From: Hirudo medicinalis
Taxonomy: Eukaryota; Annelida; Clitellata; Hirudinida; Hirudinidae
Length of the DNA stretch: 41,812 nucleotides
NCBI GenBank assembly: GCA_011800805.1
Contig: MPNW01000704.1
Coordinates: forward strand, 22,584-64,395
Direction: 5' to 3'
Part shown: positions 23,259 through 34,557 of the stretch, piece by piece
Layout of the letters: each line of letters starts with the position of its first letter
How positions within the stretch are numbered: the stretch's first letter is position 1
Program-made: the position numbers and the translations under genes
The notes under the pieces: generated by a model
The model's input: the letters and a program-made list of their open reading frames with translations, nothing else
Told to the model about the DNA's origin: nothing
Database searches by the model: none

Positions 23259-24449
23259 TAATAATAACAATAACAATAACAATAACAATAATAATAATAA
23301 CAATAATAATAATAATAACAACAACAACAACAACAATAATGGTAATAATAATAATAATAACTACAATAACAATAAGTTATCGTCAATTACTAATATTATA
23401 ATAATCATTACATGCTATTATTAATATTATATAAAATATTATTAAATATTAGTTTAATATTTAATAATATTAATTATAATTCGATGATGAGTTGACCGCA
23501 ATAATCGCTACAAGGAAAGAATAGCTCTTAATAAGAATAAGAATTAAATTTATTTGCAATCAAGCATTTCAAATATTTCAAACAATTCAAACAATTCAAC
23601 CTCAGTTCAATGAGGCAGGAAGGAAGCTTGTTGTCCTTTTTGAAACTCTCCACAGCCGACTCTATTTCCTTCTCCACTCTCTCCAACTGAATTCAGTTGA
23701 TTTTAAAACAATTGCAAAATAGTTGTTAAAATAATAATAATAATAATAATAATGATGATGATGAAAATTGATGATGTTTGTGGTAGGTTACAATATTATA
23801 TTCAATACCAGGCAATGTTATCACTTGCAATGTAATTAATTAATTTGAAAAAGTCACTATTATTCTATATTATATTATTATTATTATTATATTATGATAT
23901 TATATATTCACAGAAGATTCAATTGAACGTCAACAATGAAATCAAAAATTAAAGTGAACCGTGAAATGAAATTCTAAGATTTTCTCTTTTATTGACGATC
24001 AAATCAAGAAATTTTTAAAAATCTCAACAACGACGGCCACCACGACGACTCACCATTTCCTGTTGTTCCAGTTCCAAGGTGGCGACATCCACATCCTGGT
24101 CGATGATATGAAAGGGAGGATTAATTGATCCTTGTCAGATATTACTTTTCAATATTATTATATAATACATATTATTTGAAATATAATTAAAATATTATTT
24201 GAAACATAAATAAAATATTATTTGAAATATTATTTACAATATCATTTGATATATAATTTTCAATATTATTTGAAATATAATATACAATATAATTTGAAAT
24301 TGTATTTTAAAAATAATTAAAATATTGCAATGGTCATTTAAGGTAACAACTTGTCAACATCGATTCACTGATGATTATGATAATGATAACGAATAATAGC
24401 TTCCAGTTGTGATGTCAAATAAATACTTATTATTACATTATAATTGCCA

Positions 24450-24485
<36 letters not shown>

Positions 24486-27400
24486 ATTATTATTATGTTA
24501 TAATTATAGATAAATTAATTTCTCACAGATTTTAGGTCAGAAAGGTGCGTTTTGGCAAGGGTGATGTAATCAAACCACTCGTCCTTGGACTTCGTGGGAA
24601 GAGCTGGTGGATTCTGAATGTGGACCTGATTCGGAAATAATTAAGGAATAATCAAATCTAAAGTTACAAACAATTAATTTATAATAATAATAATAATAAT
24701 AATTACAATTTAATTATAATTTCATAGTAATATCTTTCATTTTAATATTATTATTTAAACTAATAACTACAATTATATTTTCATAATAATATCTTGAAAT
24801 TCCTTCCAGCTTGTCGTCCTGCACCACCTTTATGAAATGCTCAGCTTCCTGGGGTACGATGCTCGCGAGGAATTTCATGAGGAAGGAGGATGACTTCCTG
24901 TTCAATGTGATGCAACCCTCCTCCTTGAAAGTTTTCTGAATAAATTTAATCAAATTTTTTTTTTTTAAATCAGGATCTCTTGCTGTTGATTTTTTTAAAT
25001 AATTAATTTTTAATAAGCCCCAGGATGCAAATTCGCTCGTAAAATATTTAAGATCGAAATTTATTTTTTAAACACGAAAGGGGGGAGGATGGACAAAATA
25101 ACTCCTAAAATCAATCACTTCAAAATGTAAAAAAAAGATACTTACACATAATTACGAATATAATTAATTATGTTATAAATAATAATAATAATAACAATAA
25201 CAACAACAATAATAGTAATAATAATAACATTGATGATAATAATAATACTTAACATTCCACAATAATAAAATAAAACAGAAAACAATAAAGTGACCTTGAA
25301 CCAGACATTGTAGGGCTCGTAAACATGATGTCCCTGGAGGCAGCAGTGCCTCATGAGCAGAAAACCTGACCCGAGTTCCTCGAGGTCTTGAGACTGGAGC
25401 GACCTGCTTATCATGTCCGTGGACAGACCTGGAGATTTTGGAAGGAAAAATAAAAATTATTTCGAGATGTCCAAAATTGTTTCGAATGAATTCACAAATG
25501 AATTCAAACTTTGTCTTCAAACAAAACATTCAAAGCAGAATGTTTGCTTGGGAAATATTTTATCGCTCATAATTTTCTCGTTCGGTCGGTCAGCGGATGA
25601 AAATAAAATACCTAAGTGTGGTATTTCCATGACACTCATCCTAATGCAGTTTTAATGATGACGTCCGGTTAAATTGTCGCCAATGAATATTCAAAGGTAA
25701 ATAATAAAGTTATTATTTGTAAAAGTCAGACAATGCATCGCATAATTCATTGATAATAGAGTTATTATTTGTAAAAGTCGCATAATGCATCGCATAATTC
25801 ATTGATAATAGAGTTATTATTTGTAAAAGTCGCAAGATGCATCGCGTAATTCATTATCGATTGTTAACGCGACGACCTTCAACGAGATTCGCGAATTGTT
25901 GGAAGCAGACGAGCGACACGCTCAGGAACATGAGTCCGTTCTTCCAGTCGAATTCCTTCTGCTCCAACAACTTCTGAAAGGCGGCAAACAAGTCCTCGGG
26001 TTTTATCATCACCAGCAACTGAAATTAATTTTAATAATAATAATAATAATAATAAAATAAATATTAATAATTTAATTTGCGTAAACTAATTAATGCATTA
26101 ATAATTATTGGCGTAAATTATTCATACAAATTATTCGTGCAAATCATTAACATTACAAAACAAAAACATTAATTAATTAAGTAATTTACAATCCTTAGTA
26201 ATGAAACCAAATGAAACGAGTGAAAAATAACTTGCGCGTGAACTGTAACCAAGTAATTAATTAAGTGATAATTAAAACATAATTAAAAGCGTAATAATAA
26301 AAATATTCCATCCTTGAGAACTTCCTTCAACTGGAAATCGATCGAACCTCCTCAAAGAGACTCCTCAGGTTTTTGTTCATCGCCAGGAACGACCACTTCT
26401 CATGTTCTGAGAACAACTCGACCGAGAACCCTGAGAAGTTTGCAAATTATTCGTGCAAATTATTCATGCAAATTATTCGTCCATCTTAGCTGGCTCGAAG
26501 GCATCGAGTCCAGAGGCTTGCATTCCTACATTACTGTCGTGCGCTACTTTCGCAGCCCGTCCAGGGCCCCCTCGTCGTGCTGCAGGGCGAGCCTCGGGAG
26601 CCGGCGCCCTGCAAACGGTCGGGCGATCGTAGAGAGTTCGCATCGGACAAGGTCACATGGGGCAATCAAAAGATCGGCCGAGTGCAATGCAATACGAGCT
26701 CGCGTCAACGGAAATTCATGACGACGAATTGTGTAATCATAATTATTTATTTCAGTCCACGAATAACTGTGATTAAAAAATAATTCTGCTATAATAAGTC
26801 AATGATTTGAATTCCAATTTCAACGCTCAAGTCGCTTCGTTAAGCCTTGAATAACATTGAGCCTGACTAGCACGTCGCAAGGCCTAATACTTCCCCATAT
26901 TGCAGTTAAACGTGATTTACAATATCAACAAAATTAAGATTGCAATAAAAATCCATAAATGGCCATAAGGTTCCACAAATATCCATAAAAATCCATAAAA
27001 ATTTAAATATATCCATAAAAATCCATAATTCAATAACCAAATTAACTAATTAACAATGGCTCTGTGGTTGTGAGAAATAATATAATTTTTAAATTATAAT
27101 AATAATTAACCTTCATCTCTTTTCTTGGTGATGATGATGACGGCCTGCCTCAAGTAAAACTTCTCCATGGTTTCCCACCCTGGATGATAGTCGTCTGCTC
27201 CTCCGTCCTGGAGGTATTTTGTGTTCAACAGCTCGAACATGTTCACGTCCTGTTCCCGCTCTTTCAGCGACAGAAGTTCTAAATGCACAAAAAATGACGT
27301 CGTCATTGTGGCATGCCATAAATTTGTGATTGTAAATAAATTGTCGTTTAAAAACTTTTAAGGATGTTGTCGAGCAAAGCCTGAGAGACCTGAAAATGTA

Positions 27401-28880
27401 TCCAATCATCAATTTAATTCAAACAATGTTAACCCAGAAAATTCGACCGTCGTCAAATTTCAACGACCGAACGACACCAACTTTCTTCAAGCCGCGAATA
27501 ACGACGTCTTCGACATCTTCGACGAACGACGTCTTCAGAAGACAGGCGAGCACGTCAAACAGCATCGTTCGCCTCATTTCTATGTCGTGAACGTCGTCTC
27601 TGCAGCAAATCATTCCGAGATGACACGACAAGTTGTTGATCACGTCGGGATGCTCGAGGTTACTGAAGACGGTCCAAGGCAGTGACGTTAAATCCACGAC
27701 ATCGTGACCGAGCGAGATTATTTTATGACATATTATATTTACTGTTTTAGAATTTTTGAATTTCATGAAAAAGTGTTAACCATAAAAAGTAAAGGTCTAA
27801 AGTCATCAGTGAGGACTTGTGCAACATCCAAATGACTTCAAAAGGCAGATACGTTTCGTCCTTGTGGATAATCACTCATCAATTACATCATGTTGCTTTG
27901 AGTTCCAAAGTTATAAAATTCCAAAATTATAATTAAATGAAAAATCAATTAACCAGTGCCATCTTTTTGTTGAGATTTTTAGCAAAAATTCGTGAGGAAA
28001 ACTTATTATGGTTGGCAAAGTGCTTTCCGACACTAATGATGACATTCAGTTTTTCCTGTATTTTAAATGACAGCAATGTGTTAACTTGGTAGAAAGATAA
28101 CGAGTGATTATACAAAGTCATACTCTTTCTTTTGAAGTTTCCAGATAAAGTTTTTGTTCTGATTTTGCAAATGATGATTTTAATACTGAGCATAAAATGT
28201 TGGCAGACGTACTGGGCAAAGATGATCCAGTTAATTTGCACTGGTTCTCTATGAGAGATTCCAATCCAACAACTAATAATGTTTCAAAACGCATTCGCCT
28301 TACTATGTTCGTTAATAAAAAAAAAGATTGAAATTTCACTTGCATGTCGGATCTGATAAGGCTCTCAGCTGCCAATCACTGCCTCCACCAGTTAACTAAC
28401 AAAATGCAAAAATAAGCTCAGGTTTCTTTGCGCCATGAACGCACCAAATGCTATACTTACATCGTTCAATAAACCTTCAATGCTTTCATTTTCCGTTATC
28501 AAATCGAATAACCTTCCGGTCACATCCATCATCCGAAGTCGAAATAGTTCAATAGCAGAGCGCGGAAAACCCAAAAATGTGTTATGTTTATTGGGTGTAA
28601 CATCTCCAAACATGTTTTGATGTTAATAACATTTTTATTTAAATTACATAAATAAAAACTGTTGTTCCTGAAAAACAATTAATTATACACATGTTGTTAC
28701 ATGTTGAGACTTAAATGAAATAAATATAATGAGGTGTCGACTTACGACAACATCCTTACATTGCATGAAATATTCGTGATAATTTGTTATGATTTTGTAG
28801 ATAAATTGCCTGTCTGCATCTAAAGTAATTATTCTTGACTGGAATCTAGCTTCTTCATAAGTCGGCTTGCTGTTAACTGC
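18644..28880 (-). CDS. FANCA: Fanconi anemia group A protein homologue
   Basis: FANCA is a scaffold subunit of the nuclear Fanconi anemia core complex, which directs monoubiquitination of FANCD2-FANCI at DNA interstrand crosslinks. Exons, 5' to 3' on the minus strand: about 28746-28880 (start unresolved), 28461-28613, 28124-28368, 27954-28055, 27434-27741, 27356-27389, 27111-27278, 26348-26430, 25877-26018, 25295-25428, 24828-24935, 24527-24625, 24054-24095, 23601-23686, 23104-23164, 22679-22728, 22132-22208, 21440-21565, 20973-21106, 19813-20697, 18644-19741 (stop). From 27434 onward all phases match. Diagnostic segments include SRPYFVGRFLPVLLKPRL then LPGVPDER and KIPPVML (human IFRRPYYVSHFLPALLTPR, PDSR, KIPPSL), SFLMKFLASIVPQEAEHFIK, YITLAKTHLSDLK and KWSFLAMNKNLRSLFEE. 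Length is about 1,400 residues against 1,455 in human. Phase breaks at 28461/28368 and 27954/27741 mean small exons or errors remain there. The N gap lies in an intron. Confidence 0.88.
21682..22052. other. Assembly gap (371 N) inside a FANCA intron
   Basis: The flanking FANCA exons (22132-22208 and 21440-21565) join in frame with matching phase 1 ends, so no FANCA exon needs to be hidden in the gap. Confidence 0.9.
22435..22640. repeat. ATT/GTT microsatellite in a FANCA intron
   Basis: A mixed TTA/TTG tract in the intron preceding the KIPPVML exon. Confidence 0.75.
23195..23375. repeat. AAT/AAC microsatellite in a FANCA intron
   Basis: A long AAT/CAA array next to the SRPYF exon. The poly-Asn and poly-Tyr frames here are artefacts. 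Confidence 0.85.
25705..25855. repeat. 52-base tandem repeat, three copies
   Basis: Units begin GTTATTATTTGTAAAAGTC at 25709, 25761 and 25813. They carry TGCATCGCATAATTCATTGA and differ by only a few bases. It lies within a FANCA intron. Confidence 0.8.
26945..27032. repeat. ATCCATAAAA short tandem repeat
   Basis: Imperfect copies of AATCCATAAAAATCCATAAA in the FANCA intron between exons 27111-27278 and 26348-26430. Confidence 0.6.
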
Positions 28881-29111
28881 TAATCCTTGGAAAGTATGCC
28901 ATTTTAAGACTTAGTCTTTAAAGAACAGGTCTTGTGATGATTTTGATTGATGAGGCATTTGATATTTATTATTAATCAATTGTTTGATTTAAATCCACTT
29001 TTAGCGCATGTGGGATGTCGTGTTTTGATTTATTTTGTCCCGAAGTAGTGAGCCAAGGCAGTTTTTACTCCTGACTATAATAAAGGAAGTTTAGGAAATT
29101 TTTAACAAAAT
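28881..29111. promoter_or_regulatory. Shared upstream region of FANCA and EPS15
   Basis: The two genes are divergently arranged with roughly 230 bases between the farthest FANCA exon that I can support and the EPS15 ATG. Both promoters, and probably the missing 5' end of FANCA, must lie here or nearby. The stretch is AT-rich, with no clear TATA box or CpG block. Confidence 0.4.
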
Positions 29112-32100
29112 GTCGATGGCCTGGTCGATACCGGTGAGAAATTAGTTATTTTTATGAATCCTTAAGGGCACGTAATATTTGGATTATTGTGAAGGTTCAG
29201 GAAAAGACGAAATACGATCACATATTTGATGGTCTTCATCCTATTAATGGACTTTTAAGTGGAGAGAAAGTTAAGCCGGTAAGAGATCTGTTACATCAGT
29301 CATTGTTCAAGTTTGACAATGCAACATTGTAACATGATTTTATCAAAATGGGGCACTCAGATATTACTCAGCCAATGTGGGAGTGCATTCTGCTCTGTAG
29401 AAACTCCAGTAACAATGTAATTTAAGTACAATATTTAAAATGCAATTTGATTAAATGATAAACTTTTTTTGATAATTTCCTAGAGAAGGATGTAAATAAT
29501 ATAAATGGAGTGCCTCTGACGCTATGCAAATGGCGCATTATAAATTAACTATTATTATTATTATTATTATTAAATGTGATTTAAAAACTGATTTTTTAAA
29601 TCTGAAACAAAAACAACTAAATTTATGTCACCAATTTTTTGTTTTTGAAGATTTTGCTCAATTCCAAACTTCCAGTTGAAGTGCTAGGAAAAGTGTGGGA
29701 ACTGAGTGATATCGATAACGATGGATTCCTCGACAGAGACGAATTCACTGTTGTGAGTTTTCGTCACGGATTTATTTTCAGAATTTAATTTTGTAACCGA
29801 TAATCTAATTATTATTTATTAATTTCTTCTTTAAGTTTTTTTTTGCACGATCACATTTTCAAATCAATAAACTTGACGAACAAAGATTAATCAATTATTT
29901 ATAACAACTAATAATTGTGTTAAGTAATAATTTTAACAAAAGTAAAATTTTAACAAAAGTAATCGATGTTCCACTGTCAACAAAAACAACAACAACAATA
30001 ATAATAATCGATAATAATATTAATAATAACTACCTTGACAACACCTTAAATGCAATAGTTTTCTCACCAGGCGATGCATCTGGTCTACAGGGCGCTCGAG
30101 AAGATTCCCGTTCCGAACCAACTTCCTCCGGAGATGATCCCGATCTCAAAGAGGAGCGTGCCGATCCAGGTGCTCCCGGCCGCCGTTCCTCCCGTGCCCC
30201 CGTCCGGTTATGCCCCTCACGTCATGCAGCCCATGCCACAAAGGGTTCAAAGTGTCCAAGTGAGTTTTGGTTTTTAAAGACTTTCTGTATTCTTGCAATC
30301 AGAAAGAGAGTGAATGAGTCGAGGACGAATGCCCGTGCAGTTGCGTTGATGCGCGACGCATTTATTCATATTTTGCCGCGTCGGATTTATTAACTTTTGA
30401 TGGTTTACATATTGTAGTTCAAATATTTTGTAAAGTTTCAAGTGTTTTCTTCAAATGATAAAAAAAATATTAAACGTAGAAATTATTTTAAATCCGACAG
30501 ATTCCCGGCACGGCCAGGATCGTCATCACGGCACTGGAGCGAGCGTCCTACGACGAGATGTTTGCAAAGTACGACACGGACGAGGACGGATTCCTCAACG
30601 GAGTCGACGTCAAGGACATTTTTCTCCAGTCGGGACTGCCGCAGCTCGTTCTGGCTCACATCTGGCGAGTGGATTTCATTGCAGTTGTTTTTGTAGTGTC
30701 GAGTCGATCGAATGTCGACCATAAGTTGAGTGATTGTTGTGTCGATACTGTCGTCGTAGTTGTTTCGTTTTGTCTTTTTTGTCCGGGGTTGTTGGTTGTG
30801 GGAATTGTGTCCTGTTGTTGTTGTTCTTATAGAATGTTGTTTTGGTGTCACCAGGAACTTGTGCGACACGAACGCATCGGGCAGGTTGAACAGGGACCAG
30901 TTTTCTTTGGCTATGTATCTCGTCCAGCAAAAGCTTAAAGGTAAGAGCTTGCCATCGTTATCGTGACTGCATATTAACGTCATCACCATCGTCGTCGTCA
31001 TAATAAATATCTCCATAATAATTTAATGAATTACTTTAAAGCGTTAATTCAGTTTTAACGAAACCTACCTTGCGCGATTTTCACGTGCACCTGTTGATCT
31101 CGTCGGAAATCCCGACTGCTTCGTCTCTCGGAACGTTTCTCTGTTTCACACTCGAATGATTTCCACGAATTCTAATCATATTTCTCGAATTTACAAGGAG
31201 CCGAACTGCCGATGCACTTGAATCCCGACATTTTGCCGCCATCCATCAAACTGCCGTCAGCCGTAAGACTTCAAATTTCAATCGGCGATCAATCGATTGA
31301 TCTGATCAGTTTGTTTGTGCCTATGCTTTTGTTGGAACATGAAAGCAGCTTAGTCCTAAAATCTTTCTTCTTTAATTTCACTCGAATTGCTTGTTTTCGA
31401 CCAAGGATGCCGTCGTGTCGTCCTCTCTCGTCGTCCTCGACCAGTCTACCGTGAAGGAACTCGAAGACCTCAGCAAGGAAATAGACGAGTTGAAAAAGTC
31501 AGTCGATCCGAGGAGTGCTTTCGTTCGTTCGTTTTGTTGATTTATTCGTCTGCTCATCATCCGAAGGGAAAAAATGAAACTGGAACAAGAGAAGACTCAG
31601 GGAGAAGCCGACATTCGCATCCAGGAAGGCGAGATTTCCAACCTGCAGAAAGATCTCGACGGCCTCGTCTTCACGGTCCAGCAACTCGAGAGTCAAAAGA
31701 TGGAGGCGCAAAAGAAACTCGACGAATTGGACGACCAAGTGAGCGATTCAATGCACTTCGTGAACGAATGGCCGGCCGAAGTTCTGAGTTGTATTCGTCG
31801 TGTGCATGCATGTATACATGTATTTTAAATTATTCTCCAGAAAGCCAAGTTGCAGAGTTCTGTGGCTGAATGCAAGGAGAAATATGAGAAAGATCAGAAA
31901 CAGGTCGAGTTTAAGTAATTGTCGCGTTCACCTTTCTGCACGTCGCGAACTTTTCGTATATTCTCCTCGTTCCTTGTTTTAGATCCAAGAACTGAGAAGC
32001 CAAATAAGCAATAAAAGTTCTCAGGTGATTTTATTTTTCTCAAAACTCGAGAATATCTTATTCATCATTCATCGTATAATATCAATTAATTTTAATTAAT

Positions 32101-34181
32101 TCTTTAGAAATTATAGTTCATTTAAAACTTAAGCAAATGCCTAGAAACATTTGAACCTAGAATGAAGCGTTAAATTCGTAATTCGTGCGCTAAAGTTACC
32201 GTCGTCCGTCTGATCGACAAATTAACGAAACAGAACAAAGAAAGCGAGATGAGGAAGCTGAGACAGGACATCACGGAACTCGAAAGACAGGAGAGCGAGC
32301 TGAAGGTCAAGTACAACGAAGAGATCAACAATGAAAAGAAATTGAACGAAAGCCTTGCCCGACTGGAAGTCTACATAGCCGAGGTAATGCATTTTGATGG
32401 CAATGCATATCTTCGTCGAGTCGCCCCTTGCATTTCCTTTCGTCCGTTCGCTTCCAGAAGTCGCTGGATATTGCCGACCTCAAGGACAAGGTGGAGGAAG
32501 TGTCCATTCCCGGAGCTTCCAATTTTCTGACGGATTTCCAGAAAGAGGGAGCCTTCGATGCTTTCACCTGTGAATTGGTTAGCAATTGGATTGAGGTGGT
32601 TGATTCTATTGATAATTTTCAATCGTCATTTGCTATTGGAATTGCAAGACCAAACACTTGTCAAACCTACCACATGTTTTAGGGTGCTTTTGCTAAACCT
32701 CTGGATCAGAAGAAGTTCGAATTGGATCCATTCCAAAAGGCAATTGAAAATTCAACAAGCGACGATCCATTTAAGAACGAGGACCCATTTCAATCAGGTC
32801 GTCATTCAATCGCACACCATCGTCCCCTCATTTATTTTTTGTACTTATTATTGACTTAATTACAAATAAATTATTTCGTTGCTAATCGGTATTCCCGACA
32901 GATCCTTTCGGAAATGATCCCTTCAGAGATGCATTTGAGGGAGAGCCGTTGGACTCGGAGTCCTTCTTTTCCTTCCCGTCGTCCGGCGATCCTCCCCTGA
33001 CGGACTCCGATCCTTGGGGAGGTGCTACCGTCGACGCCGGCAGTGGATTAGGTGAGCGAAGATTTGTCTACGTTAGTGTGCTCTTTCGATTATGATTATT
33101 AATTATAAATTCTTTTAATTATTTTATTCTGCATCTGCAAAGTATTCGAATATTCAACTCCAAAGCTTGCAACTTTTAGCGGTCGGAATCGGCAGCGTTT
33201 TCGTGCAATTCATGTAATATTAATAATATAATATTATATTATATTTCATGTAATATTATATTTCATGTAATATTAGTCATTATTAATATTATTAGTTACT
33301 TTTGTTATTATTGTTTGGCTAGATAAACCGGTTTGTTTAACGATCTTTTCTGTTACCGTAGATTTCCTAATTGGCTCGTCTAACGATAAATATCTGCTTC
33401 AATAACGACTGGCATTTTCAGATTGCTTCGATCCTTTCGGCTCATCCTCGGCCAAGAAGAACTTTCACTTCGACGTTTGTGGCCTGCCATCGATCGTTTA
33501 TTAATACACGTCGATAATAATAATAATAATAGTTAATTTATAATGCGCCATTTGCATAGCGTCAGAGGCGCCTAAACATCGTAATTCATTTGTAATATTA
33601 TAATAGCATTAGCAAATTTAAACAATGGAAATCAATTCACTAATCTTGCCATTAAATCTTTCAAGGCCGACGATCCGTTCGGCACCGGTTCCTTTCTGCC
33701 GACGAAGACTCCGACTTCTTCCAATCTACCCGTGCTTCCCCCGAAGCAGAAGAAGTCCGCCCTACCTCCACGACCCCCTGCTCCCAAACCCAACGGGTCC
33801 TCGGTAGCAGGGGGCTTCACGGCCTTCAGTGACCCGTTCGATGTCAAAACTTCGTCGTTTCCTGGTTGGACCCCAAAGAAAGAATCTTCATTGCCAAAGG
33901 TCCTTTAGGATTTTCTGGATGGTTCAGGAAAATATTCTTTGTGTTTTAGCGTTTTTATCATTTTAAATCTGCACCCAGAATTTGAAAAAGTACTTAAAAA
34001 TTAATGATTATTTTTATTTTTTCTTATATTTCTCCTTAAAAACCAGTTCAGGACGGAAGCCGAACAACTCGCTTGGGCCAAGAGGGACAGCGAGGAAGAG
34101 TACGAGAAATTGAGGAGGATCAGAGAACAAGAGGACGAGGACCTGAGGCTTGCCATCGCCCTGAGCAAGCAGGACAAATGA
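29112..34181 (+). CDS. EPS15: EPS15-like endocytic adaptor lacking the first EH domain
   Basis: EPS15 is a clathrin-pit adaptor that binds NPF-motif proteins, AP-2 and ubiquitin. The eighteen exons are 29112-29135, 29195-29278, 29651-29752, 30071-30259, 30501-30664, 30855-30940, 31198-31262, 31406-31497, 31567-31738, 31841-31903, 31983-32024, 32234-32383, 32458-32577, 32683-32797, 32902-33051, 33422-33474, 33666-33899, 34047-34181. They total 2,040 bases (679 residues and stop). The order is an EH domain matching human EH2 ([33 protein letters not shown]), a Pro-rich linker, an EH domain matching EH3 ([34 protein letters not shown]), a coiled coil (about residues 260-430), eight DPF motifs for AP-2 binding, a Pro-rich segment ([10 protein letters not shown]) and one C-terminal ubiquitin-interacting motif ([14 protein letters not shown]). 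Human EPS15 (896 residues) has three EH domains and two UIMs. An in-frame TAG lies just 5' of the ATG. The intron after 30664 appears to be GC-AG. Confidence 0.93.
29495..29550 (+). mobile_element. SINE tail fragment in EPS15 intron 2
   Basis: AGTGCCTCTGACGCTATGCA followed by AATGGCGCATTATAAATT matches the distal block of the full-length SINEs. No pol III boxes are present. Confidence 0.6.
33520..33585 (-). mobile_element. SINE tail fragment in an EPS15 intron
   Basis: On the minus strand it carries GGCGCCTCTGACGCTATGCA then AATGGCGCATTATAAATT, the same distal block as at 29495-29550. Confidence 0.6.
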
Positions 34182-34557
34182 GTCAAAGACTGTAAACAGA
34201 TGAAGATCCATCCCTTTCATTGACAATGTTATCGATGGCACTCTGAAGGAACGGAACACCGAACGATGATTTTCATCTTGGTCGCGAGTGGTCGTCTGTA
34301 GAATTGCACGTATTTCCGTTACGTCTGCTCGGGTTCGACTCGATTGACTTGCAAAAAGCTGCCAGTGGCTGTCAATTGGTTGTTATCTTCGCTATTATTT
34401 ATGCAATCTTACTGAGCTCTACTTTAGAAGTCTCTGTCGATATTTTTATGAATAGATTTCTTTGTTCGATGGCCTAGCGCGCGATGTCTCCTAATCAATC
34501 ATATTCTTCGACAACTTGATTCGCCATCTATTTTAGCGTGATTGATCTTGGAGCTCA

